From NCBI GenBank assembly GCA_041593595.1, contig JBFHNV010000004.1:9901-73900 (forward strand): a stretch of 64,000 nt of DNA, in the 5' to 3' direction. Origin of the DNA: JBFHNV01 sp041593595 (lineage in GTDB: Bacteria; Pseudomonadota; Gammaproteobacteria; HK1). The notes under the pieces are model-generated. The model did not search any database. It was given only the letters and a program-made list of their open reading frames with translations, and had not been told where the DNA came from. Shown piece by piece: positions 1 through 8,150 of this stretch. Each line of letters opens with the position of its first letter. Position 1 is the stretch's first letter. The translations under genes were made by a program, and so were the position numbers.

Positions 1-155
1 CTGGCGCCGGCACTGCCGACCTCGCGTCGCTTCTCTTCCACCGCGGCCTGCAGCGTCAGCTTCTTGCCCGAGCGCAGACTGTCCATGCTCTGCGCCAGCC
101 TGGCGTTGAACTCCGCCTGTAGCTTGAGTGCCTCTTGCACTGACTTGATGTCCAT
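1..155 (-). CDS. Hypothetical protein at the end of the eCIS operon (3' part outside window)
   Basis: Only the first 51 codons are present; the gene runs off the left edge. The visible peptide begins MDIKSVQEAL and is Lys/Glu/Gln-rich with a helical, possibly coiled-coil pattern. The start is supported by a GAGGAG ribosome site a few bases upstream, and the gene begins only 11 bases after the stop of the DUF6519/beta-helix gene, so it belongs to the same transcription unit. I cannot assign a family from 51 residues. It could encode a missing part of the particle, such as a tape measure or fibre, or a cargo protein. Confidence 0.6.
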   Translation of the reverse strand, partial: MDIKSVQEALKLQAEFNARLAQSMDSLRSGKKLTLQAAVEEKRREVGSAGA

Positions 156-166
156 GGCACGACTCC

Positions 167-3100
167 TCAGATCTGCACATTGTAGCTGGCGATGGGTGCC
201 GGTGTGACGGTGCCCACGTTGAGATAGCCGCCCGTGGTGACGTTGCCCACCAGGGCCACGTGGGCGCGATTGGCGAGCGACATGGAGTACACGCCCTGGC
301 CCGCCTTCACGTGGTTGCCCATCGCGATCAGGTGTCCGCCCCACAGCCGGACGGTGGCGGCGGCGTCGCTGGGCACACCGCCGAGATGCTCGCACACGTT
401 GTTGCTGAAGGTGACCTTCTCGAAGCGGAAGTCCACGTTGTCCGTGAGAGTCAGCCGGAACAGCTCGACCAGCGCGGTCGGGCTCGGACCGCGCAGCGTG
501 TTGCCGCTGATGAGCGCGCTACCGGCCATGAGCTCGATGAAGCCGGCAGCCAGCGGATAGCGCAGGCCGATGGGTCCCATGAACAGGAGGGCCCGGTGCT
601 CCTGGCCGGCGGCCAGCGCCGGGGCGCCCGTGTAGCCCACCCGGTTGCCGGTGACCTGCACGGCGGCGAGCCAGCCTCCGATGCCGATTGCCGCGCCCTG
701 TGTCACCTGGTCTGCCTGGGGCGAGATGCCGGTGTCGGACACCGTGCAGTCGTGGATCTGGACCACCGCGCCGCCGGGCGACAGCACGTCCTGGCTGAAG
801 GCGGCGATGCCCACCGATAGGACCCCGTAGCCGCAGTGAGAGACGCGGTTGCCGCCGAGCACGGCGCCGTCCTTCGCGAGCAGCAGGACGCCGCCCACGA
901 CGCAGTCGTGCGCCGAGTTTCCGGTGGCCGTCAGGCTCTCGTCGAGATTGCCCGTGACACCCGTGCCCGCACCGTCGATGCAGTTGTCGACGATACGGTT
1001 GCGCGCACCCTCGCCGGCGTGGATGCCGAAGACCACTCCGCCCACGGCATTGTCCCGCACGCAGGTGTCCTCGCAGGCGTCGAGATAGACGCCCGACCAG
1101 CCTGCCCCGGCGCCGTCCACGAGATTGTCCGTCACGACCGCGCCCCGCACGCGGGACAGGACGATGCCCGACTGTGCGCCCAGCAGGCGGTTGCCCCGCA
1201 CCTGCGCGTCGTCGGCGACCTGCTCCTGGTTCGCGGCCACGGTGCAGTAGATGCCGGACGGCACAAGCAGGGGAAGCTGCAACGTGCCCGTCTCCAGGAG
1301 GTTGTCCTCGAGCACGCACGCCCCGGCGCGCACACGGATCCCGCCCCACAGGTTGGACGTCAGATCCGCGTGGTTGGCCCGCACCGTGCAACGGGACGAC
1401 GCGATGTCAATGGCGTAAAAGCGCCCGTCCAGATACTGGCGCAGTGCATCGGTGGAGTCCGGGAAGCTCTCCGGGACGCTGCCGCCGCTGCGGGCGATGC
1501 GGTTGTGTGCCACCAGCGACCCGTGCGCGCCGTTGCGTGTCGCGATGCCGACCCAGAAATGGCGCACGCGGTTGTGCTCGATGCGGGCAGGCGCCTCCGT
1601 ATCGGTATCTACCTGAATGCCGTACTCCCCGAGGGGAATGTCCGACTGGCCGGCGAGATCGTAGGTCAGTCCGCGCACCAGGTTGCCCTCGATTCGAAGC
1701 GAGGACGCAAACTCGTTGACCCAGATGCCCAGATAGACCTCCAGGATACGGTTCTCCGCAAGCGTCAGGTCGAGCACGTCATCGGCGAAGATGCCGATAT
1801 GAGTCGAGAGCTGGGCGCCGGTGTACGCGAGCTGGCAGTGCTCCACGCGCACCCGCGCGCAGTCGCTGATGTACACGATGAGCGTGCCGTCGCCAGGGGC
1901 GATGGATTCGAAGCGGATGCCCTGCACCACGATGTCCCTGATCAGGCTTCCCTGCGCGCCCACCTGCAGCATCACCGGCAGGCCCCCCGCTCGCACGATG
2001 GCGCCCGGGCTCTCCCCCCGCAGCAGGATGCGCGATGCCCCGATCTCGATCGGTGCCTCGATGTCGTGGACCCCGGTCTTCAGGCAGACGCAGCCGCCCT
2101 CCACCGGCAGCGAATCGATGGCGGCCTGGATGCTCTCCCCCGGCGCCACGTTGACGGTGCAGCAGCCGCTGCAGGTGGCAGGCGGCGGCCGGCAGTCGGT
2201 CTCGCCGTCCGGAAAGGTGACCAGGGCGAGGCGGGTGTAGTGGCGGTGCACGCCCAGCGGGGGTGCCAGCTGCAGGTTCTCCAGCGAGGCGTCGGCGGTG
2301 CGTGCCGCGAACACCCAGTAGTCGCCGGCCTTGAACTCGCCGCTGCCGGAGAGGCCGAAGTCCACCTGCACGCCGTTCTCCAGCACGACCCAGGTGCCCG
2401 CCGGCGGGATTGTGATGACCCCGTTGCTGGCGACGGGATCCAGCTCGCCGACGACGTTGCCGGCGTCGTCGCGCACGGTGCCCTTCTGGTCGAATCGGCG
2501 CACGCGGAGATGGCGTGCCTGCAGGGTGTCTTCCGGGCTGCCGCCGCCCGGGATCAGGCCCGCGGGCAGGGCGGGCGAGAAGCTGATGGTGCGCGCGGCA
2601 TCGTCCACCGTGATCTTGCGCATCACCCCGCGGCGAAGCGCCGGGTCATTCCCCTCGCCGTTGAGCTCCCGCCAGTCGTCGACGATCTCGACCCAGTCCC
2701 CGGTGTTGAAGCGCAGCACGGCGTCTCGCCCGAGGCTGTCCAGCTCGAGCTCCGTGGCGGAGACGATCTCCGTCACCCGGGCACCGACGCTGGCGTTGTC
2801 CCGGGACCACTTGAAGGTCGCCTGGCCGAGCGGCCCGCCGTCGTGCACCTCCACGCGGTAGAGCTGGTTCTCCAGCCCGCGGTAGCCGCCGGTGGGCGGG
2901 AGCTCGCACGGATCCTGGTCCGGCGGCACACCCACCTCCCGGGAGCTGAGCCGTGCACCCGACGGGCGGATCAGTGCCGGCCAGCCCGGGATCTGCGCAT
3001 CCGGCGTCTGGCAGTCGACGGCACCCACGTTCGCCAGCAGGCGCACCTGCCACACGGTCTGCACGCGGGTGGTGGTATCCACCGACAGCGCCTTCTCCAC

Positions 3101-3574
3101 CAGCGTCGGCTGCTCGAGCCGGGTGACCTCGCGCTGCCAGGTCTCCAGGTACGCCAGGTGGGGGCCTCCCCCGGGAAGCGGTGGCGGGTTCTTGAAGTAG
3201 GGCTGTGCGGTGTAGGCGAGCGCGCTTGCGCCGCGCAGCTCTGCGAGGACGGGGTCGAACTCGGCGCTGCCACCGCCGTGGTTCTCGGCGAGCAGGCCGT
3301 CCACCACCATGCGACCCCGGCCGATGCTGATCTGTCCGCCCGTGGCCTCGATCCTGAACGCGTCCGGTGTCTGCGGTGACACCATGGCCGTGCCGGCGAT
3401 ACCCGGTGTCGTGGACGGGGGCGTGCTGTCCAGCGCGGCGGCACGGGTGCGCCGATCCAGCAGCTCTGCCCACTCGTTCCAGTCGGCATCGAGCTGCACG
3501 CGCCCTTGCTGCATCCAGACGCCGGCGTAGTCGTTGCGGGCATCGAAGCGGTGCCTGCTGTAGTCACCACTCAT
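167..3574 (-). CDS. DUF6519 / right-handed beta-helix protein of the eCIS
   Basis: A 1135-residue two-part protein. Residues 1 to about 465 look like DUF6519: the opening MSGDYSRHRF and the segment QGRVQLDADWNEW are typical of that family, which is often seen in phage-tail-like clusters. From about residue 472 (CCTVNVAPGESIQAAID) it becomes a right-handed parallel beta-helix of the NosD/pectate-lyase type, with many short N-x-hydrophobic rungs. Such helices form phage tailspikes and adhesins, so a surface or receptor-binding part is a reasonable inference, but no enzymatic residues are recognisable. The start at 3574 has a GAGGAGAA ribosome site. The reading frame stays open upstream, but that segment is antisense-frame noise over the neighbouring gene. 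Confidence 0.8.
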   Translation of the reverse strand: MSGDYSRHRFDARNDYAGVWMQQGRVQLDADWNEWAELLDRRTRAAALDSTPPSTTPGIAGTAMVSPQTPDAFRIEATGGQISIGRGRMVVDGLLAENHGGGSAEFDPVLAELRGASALAYTAQPYFKNPPPLPGGGPHLAYLETWQREVTRLEQPTLVEKALSVDTTTRVQTVWQVRLLANVGAVDCQTPDAQIPGWPALIRPSGARLSSREVGVPPDQDPCELPPTGGYRGLENQLYRVEVHDGGPLGQATFKWSRDNASVGARVTEIVSATELELDSLGRDAVLRFNTGDWVEIVDDWRELNGEGNDPALRRGVMRKITVDDAARTISFSPALPAGLIPGGGSPEDTLQARHLRVRRFDQKGTVRDDAGNVVGELDPVASNGVITIPPAGTWVVLENGVQVDFGLSGSGEFKAGDYWVFAARTADASLENLQLAPPLGVHRHYTRLALVTFPDGETDCRPPPATCSGCCTVNVAPGESIQAAIDSLPVEGGCVCLKTGVHDIEAPIEIGASRILLRGESPGAIVRAGGLPVMLQVGAQGSLIRDIVVQGIRFESIAPGDGTLIVYISDCARVRVEHCQLAYTGAQLSTHIGIFADDVLDLTLAENRILEVYLGIWVNEFASSLRIEGNLVRGLTYDLAGQSDIPLGEYGIQVDTDTEAPARIEHNRVRHFWVGIATRNGAHGSLVAHNRIARSGGSVPESFPDSTDALRQYLDGRFYAIDIASSRCTVRANHADLTSNLWGGIRVRAGACVLEDNLLETGTLQLPLLVPSGIYCTVAANQEQVADDAQVRGNRLLGAQSGIVLSRVRGAVVTDNLVDGAGAGWSGVYLDACEDTCVRDNAVGGVVFGIHAGEGARNRIVDNCIDGAGTGVTGNLDESLTATGNSAHDCVVGGVLLLAKDGAVLGGNRVSHCGYGVLSVGIAAFSQDVLSPGGAVVQIHDCTVSDTGISPQADQVTQGAAIGIGGWLAAVQVTGNRVGYTGAPALAAGQEHRALLFMGPIGLRYPLAAGFIELMAGSALISGNTLRGPSPTALVELFRLTLTDNVDFRFEKVTFSNNVCEHLGGVPSDAAATVRLWGGHLIAMGNHVKAGQGVYSMSLANRAHVALVGNVTTGGYLNVGTVTPAPIASYNVQI

Positions 3575-3585
3575 GGAAATTCTCC

Positions 3586-5631
3586 TCAGCTCGCATGGAA
3601 GATCCCCGCTCGCAGACCGAAGCGCAGGTACTCGTCGAGCCGCACCCGGAGGTTGATCTCGCGCTGGGGTTGATACAGGTCGTGCATGACGCCCATCTCG
3701 CTCTCGTCGTGGGCACCCTGTCGGATCCCCCCGGGAGTCGCCTCTCGGAGCTGGCAATAGCCCGGATCGCCGTGGCGCAACGACGTGAAATGCGGGCGCA
3801 TCCGCGTGTCGCCGGCGGCGGGCTGGCAGCGGAACCGCCGCGGGGTGCGCGACCCCGGCGGCACGAACGAGAAGCGCACGCAGCCGGCCTGACGCCGGTC
3901 GGCCCACACGGGCGCCGGCCACGTCTCGCCGGCGCCGGCCAGCGCGGCGATGAACAGGGTGTCGCTGGCCAGCGTCAGCTCGCGGGTGTGCACCTTGCCG
4001 ATGATGGTGCAGCGGTCCAGGGTCAACGCCGCGGCCGGTGCCAGGACGTCGGCGCCCGGTCCGCGCACCGCGACCCGATCGCGCGCCGTGGCGTCGACGA
4101 TGCACTCGCGCAGCGATGCCTTCGCATCCCGCGCCACATGCAGCGGTCCCGTGATGCACCGATCCAGCTCCACCTGCGCGAAGGGGTGCTCGATGCGCAG
4201 CATCGGCGCGTCCGGCTGCGCGAGCGAGCCCGGCACCAGCGTGCAGTCGCGCAGGACGAGCCGCCGCGGCGCGGTGCCGCCGCCGGCTGCCAGCACCAGC
4301 GCACCGGCGGTGATCGTCCAGCCGTCCAGGATCAGGGTGGCATCGGCGCCCACCACGAGGTTGATGTCGCCGCCTGCCACCAGCAGGGGACGCGTGCCGT
4401 TGACGCTGCGCAGCACCGTCGTGGCCCCCGCGTCCACCGTGATGCCGGGAGTCTGTGCGTAGCGTGCGCTGTCGGTCGCCTCCACCACCCCGCCTGCCTG
4501 GACCGCGTCGAGTGCCGGCTGCAGCGCCGCGCCCCCGTGCACCTGCTGCGTCGCACCCGCGGACACCCGGGTGGGCGTGCGCTCGTACTCGCCGCCGCCG
4601 ATGGCGATGGTGAATCCGTAGTGGTAGCTCGCCAGCACCGGCGTCGCCGGGGGATCCGGGAACGCGATGCGCCCGAGCACGGGATCCACGGCAACGTGCG
4701 TGGCGCCGGCGACCGGTGCGTGTGCCCATCCGATGACGTTGCCGCCGCCGTCGACCAGGTCGCTCAGGTCGCAGATGCGAAGCATGGCGGCAGCCACGCC
4801 CTGCGGTGCATCGCCCGGGTTGGCGCCGGCCAGCTCCAGGTAGAGGCTCTTGTCGGAGCCGTAGTAGTCGTCCAGGTGTGCCTTCAGCCAGCGGCGGGCC
4901 AGCGGCAGCGGCACGTTGCGCGGCTGCGCCAGATGGGTGATCTCGTCCTCGGTCTGCGGGAGGCTGTACAGGGGACCGTCGCGCCCCAGGGGATCGAAGC
5001 GGAACCAGCGTCCCGCCGGATCCAGCGGCTCGCTCACGGCCGGAGAGCGGGTCAGGGGAAAGGCGCGCACCCGCCACAGGAACAGGCCGATGTTGGGGAT
5101 GTTGTGCCGGCCGGCGCCGGTCTCGATGCGCCGCATGTCGGCCGTGTGAGCGATGCTGTCGAAGGCGGTGTCGCGCCACAGGAGCCGGTCCCACTGCCGC
5201 AGGTCGGGCGCATAGCGCGCGTGCAGGCGGTGGTGGTTCATGTACTGGGTCCAGCCCAGGAGCTGGAAGAACTCGACCACGCGCGCCGGCCAGCCCGTGA
5301 CGTCCCGCGCCACCTGCTCGAGCATGGAGGCGGTACCCTTGCGGCGCCGGTAGCGGATGGTGTTGGCGACATCGGCACGCGGCGAGGCGATGCCCGGTGC
5401 GACGCCGTGCAGTCCACGGTAGCCGATGAGATCGCCGATGTAGGGTGCGACCCACGGCGCCGACGTCTCGATGAACTGGTCGTCGTAGAGCTGTTCGAGA
5501 TTCTCCTGCAGTGCCTCCACCTGCTCCGCGAGGACGCTCAGCAGCTCCCGCAGGGGATAACCCTTCTCGGCATCCCGGACCCGGTGGATCGCCGGCAGCA
5601 GCTCGTAGAGATCGTCGGCGCTGAAGCTCAT
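3586..5631 (-). CDS. eCIS baseplate/tail protein (phage tail protein I-like N-terminus)
   Basis: 681 residues. The N-terminus (MSFSADDLYELLPAIHRVRDAEKG) has the LP-x-I-x-R-x-D-x-E-x-G pattern found at the start of phage tail protein I-like baseplate wedge proteins; about residues 1-130 carry this homology. The middle and C-terminal parts are beta-rich, with repeated short Val/Leu/Asp rungs that resemble a beta-helix (about 330-520). It starts inside an ATGA overlap with the preceding J-type baseplate gene, so the two are translationally coupled. The position after the J proteins matches the Afp12/tail protein slot of eCIS clusters. The exact function of the C-terminal half is unknown; it may contact the cell-binding parts. 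Confidence 0.75.
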   Translation of the reverse strand: MSFSADDLYELLPAIHRVRDAEKGYPLRELLSVLAEQVEALQENLEQLYDDQFIETSAPWVAPYIGDLIGYRGLHGVAPGIASPRADVANTIRYRRRKGTASMLEQVARDVTGWPARVVEFFQLLGWTQYMNHHRLHARYAPDLRQWDRLLWRDTAFDSIAHTADMRRIETGAGRHNIPNIGLFLWRVRAFPLTRSPAVSEPLDPAGRWFRFDPLGRDGPLYSLPQTEDEITHLAQPRNVPLPLARRWLKAHLDDYYGSDKSLYLELAGANPGDAPQGVAAAMLRICDLSDLVDGGGNVIGWAHAPVAGATHVAVDPVLGRIAFPDPPATPVLASYHYGFTIAIGGGEYERTPTRVSAGATQQVHGGAALQPALDAVQAGGVVEATDSARYAQTPGITVDAGATTVLRSVNGTRPLLVAGGDINLVVGADATLILDGWTITAGALVLAAGGGTAPRRLVLRDCTLVPGSLAQPDAPMLRIEHPFAQVELDRCITGPLHVARDAKASLRECIVDATARDRVAVRGPGADVLAPAAALTLDRCTIIGKVHTRELTLASDTLFIAALAGAGETWPAPVWADRRQAGCVRFSFVPPGSRTPRRFRCQPAAGDTRMRPHFTSLRHGDPGYCQLREATPGGIRQGAHDESEMGVMHDLYQPQREINLRVRLDEYLRFGLRAGIFHAS

Positions 5632-8150
5632 GTCATCTCGTCCAGGTGGTCAAACGGCCCGCCGTCGAGGAGCAGCAGCTCCGCCGCGACCGGATTGCCG
5701 GCCGAGTCCACGCTGGCCGCCGCCGGCGTCAGCCAGTCGGCGAGCGCCGGGGTGGTGTCGCGGTAGAAGTAGTCCACGTCCACCCCGAGCACGCCGCTGA
5801 CCGCGTGGGCCACCGCGATTACCTCGGAGCGCGCCACGGTCTGGCCAAAGTCCCGTGCATCGAACGAGTACGCCGCGCGCAGGGTGGATTCCACGGCGGC
5901 GCGAACGGTGTCCCACTCGTGATCCGGATGGCGTCTGATGCGAAGGCCGAGCCGGAAGCTTGCCGGCACGTAGGCCGCGAGCTCGCAGCGCACGCGGGGA
6001 TCCCCGTTGTCCCGCAGGGACTGGAGCAGGCGCTTCGAGGTCGGGTCGTCGCTCGCCGGCTGCGCGCCGTCCTCGCCCGCCACGGTGATGAAGACGGTGC
6101 GTCCCTGCTGCAGGTCCAGCACGTCGGCACGGGCCTTGGCGATGCCGGTGTAGGCGCGCGCATAGTCCTCGTAGTCCCGCAACGACACGGCGCGTCCGAG
6201 GGTGCGCACGCCGAGCGGCATGTTCCGCCGGGCGTGATCCACCGTATCGGCGTCCACGCCACCGGTGCTGGATTTCGGATTGGTGACCGCCTTGAGCCCC
6301 AGGGGACGCGTCATGAGCTGGGTCAGGCGGCCGGCATCCAGGTTGCCCGTCCTGCCGAGCCCCTTGCGATAGATGGCGCGCAGATTGTCGCGTCCGCTGG
6401 GCAGCCGGGCGCCGCGCACACCGTCGCCGAACTGCACGCTCGCCTTGCCGTCCTCGTCGACGCGGGCGACGAATGCGCGCTCGTCGGCGGAGGCACCGTA
6501 GAGCGAGGCACGCTCCTTCCAGGCGATGTCGTTGACCCGTACGTCCAGCGCCGCGGCAGTGCCCGACTCTCCGGTGGCGCTCACGTAGGTGAGCGGCGCA
6601 TGCTTGAGCTCGAAGCGCTGGTGTGTCTCGCGCGCGGCGCCGCTGCCCAGGATCTGGTGCACCGTCTCGCCGTGGGTGGCACGTGCCACGTTGGCGTGAA
6701 CGACGACGCTCGCGCGCTGGTAGATGTTCTGCAGCGTCTCTTCGAAGGCGAGCCTGGACACGCCGCCCTGGGGCATGACCGATTTCAGGGTGACCACCTC
6801 TGCCGCATCGCTGCCGTTGCCCGCCAGCTTGCCGGCGACGATGAGGGTGCGCCCGGGCGCGAGGCCCGACACGGCGCGATCCAGCACCAGCTCGTCGCTG
6901 CCCCCCACGTTGCCCGTCAGCGGTGCATCCACCAGGGTCAGGCGCTCCGAGGCGGCATGGACCGCGGTGCCCCGCACGTTGCCGGCGAACGTGGCGTGGC
7001 CCGTGCCCGCCAAGACGGCCCGGGTCACCTTGCCGGAAATGGCGAACTCCGCCCGCGACACCTCGCTCACGCCGGAGACGGTGAACGGTCGCGTCGTGGT
7101 GCCGTTGGAGAGCACCAGGTAACGGCCGGTGCCGGGCACGACGCCCGGGTACACGGCGTCGAGATCGACGGCGCTGCTGACAGGGCTGATGACGTAGTTC
7201 GGCCAGTCGGCGCTGTGGCTGCCGCCGCCGGTCAGCGGCTCGTACTTGTCCCTGAACTCGTTCGGCATGGTCTTCCACATGGGCGCGTTGTGGCCGAACA
7301 CCGCAGCGCGCTTTCGCAGCACGTGGGCCTGGGGCTGCGCGGCCGGCGCCGCGGCGCCGAGCGCGCCGTTCCACGTGACGCGGGTTCGCTCGCTCGCCGC
7401 GTCCAGCGTCACCGACGTGATGGTGCGGAACTCGAAGCGGTTGGGATCGGCGCCGGAGACGAACTCGTTGCCGACGAACAGCAGCGAATCGCCGGGGGCG
7501 AGGCCGTTGCCGACGCCGGCCAGGTAGCAGTCGGTACGTCCGGCGAGCAGGTAGCCGGCGCTCGGCTGCGCCTTGAACAGGTTCCACTCGGGCCGTACCT
7601 CGACGGGCTCCACGGTCTCGAAGGTCTGTGGCTTCTCGTCCGGGCCCGGCACGCTCTGCACCTGCACGCCGGGAGCCAGCGTCAGCGCATCCGGTATCCC
7701 CGAATGCGGCGTCGGCTCGTCGCTGGGCGCGGGCGCCGGCGGGCGCTCCATGGTGAAGGCGAGCCAGGTCTCCGCCGCCTGGCCCGGGCGCAGCCGGTAG
7801 CCGATGAGGCGGGCCATCTCCTCCAGCGAGCGCCGTTCGCCGGCAGTGCGCAGGTACGACTCGTTGGCAATGCGCTCCTGGTAGAAGGTGAGGACGTCCG
7901 CCATGCAGGCGAACGCGTCCAGCAGGGCGATGGAGAAGTCGTCGCTGTCGCGGGTGCGAAGCGCCGCCAGGGCCGGGAACTGGGGTGAGGACAGGCGCGC
8001 CTGCAGGCTCGCCAGCACCTCTCCGTGGCCTCCGATGCGATAGGCGATGCGGGACAGTCCGGGGCGGTTGTGCACGATGACGGGGGCGCGCAGGGTGACG
8101 CCCTCGCAGCAGCCGCAGGCATCCTGGGCCCTGTGGTCGGCGACGCTCAT
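5628..8150 (-). CDS. eCIS baseplate J-like protein (second copy)
   Basis: 840 residues, putative baseplate assembly protein of the gpJ family (Afp11/Afp12-type wedge component). The first 130 residues hold the segment with DAFACMADVLTFYQERIANES, and the C-terminal third has the J-like fold pattern (ERAFVARVDEDGKASVQFGDG, then GLGRTGNLDAG, then TLGRAVSLRDYEDYA). The start at 8150 is chosen because the ATG overlaps the stop of the upstream J gene by 4 bases (ATGA); longer in-frame extensions would overlap that gene extensively. Its own stop overlaps the next start in the same way. J proteins form the ring of wedges around the hub that triggers sheath contraction. Confidence 0.88.
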   Translation of the reverse strand: MSVADHRAQDACGCCEGVTLRAPVIVHNRPGLSRIAYRIGGHGEVLASLQARLSSPQFPALAALRTRDSDDFSIALLDAFACMADVLTFYQERIANESYLRTAGERRSLEEMARLIGYRLRPGQAAETWLAFTMERPPAPAPSDEPTPHSGIPDALTLAPGVQVQSVPGPDEKPQTFETVEPVEVRPEWNLFKAQPSAGYLLAGRTDCYLAGVGNGLAPGDSLLFVGNEFVSGADPNRFEFRTITSVTLDAASERTRVTWNGALGAAAPAAQPQAHVLRKRAAVFGHNAPMWKTMPNEFRDKYEPLTGGGSHSADWPNYVISPVSSAVDLDAVYPGVVPGTGRYLVLSNGTTTRPFTVSGVSEVSRAEFAISGKVTRAVLAGTGHATFAGNVRGTAVHAASERLTLVDAPLTGNVGGSDELVLDRAVSGLAPGRTLIVAGKLAGNGSDAAEVVTLKSVMPQGGVSRLAFEETLQNIYQRASVVVHANVARATHGETVHQILGSGAARETHQRFELKHAPLTYVSATGESGTAAALDVRVNDIAWKERASLYGASADERAFVARVDEDGKASVQFGDGVRGARLPSGRDNLRAIYRKGLGRTGNLDAGRLTQLMTRPLGLKAVTNPKSSTGGVDADTVDHARRNMPLGVRTLGRAVSLRDYEDYARAYTGIAKARADVLDLQQGRTVFITVAGEDGAQPASDDPTSKRLLQSLRDNGDPRVRCELAAYVPASFRLGLRIRRHPDHEWDTVRAAVESTLRAAYSFDARDFGQTVARSEVIAVAHAVSGVLGVDVDYFYRDTTPALADWLTPAAASVDSAGNPVAAELLLLDGGPFDHLDEMT

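Noticed and set aside
836..3379. A long plus-strand open frame over the DUF6519 gene
   Set aside because: It is antisense to a well-supported gene; its Arg/His/Gly/Ala-rich translation is typical of shadow frames in GC-rich DNA.
3575..5455. Upstream extension of the DUF6519/beta-helix frame to 5455
   Set aside because: The extension overlaps the tail protein gene on the same strand, and the family N-terminus begins at 3574 with a good ribosome site.
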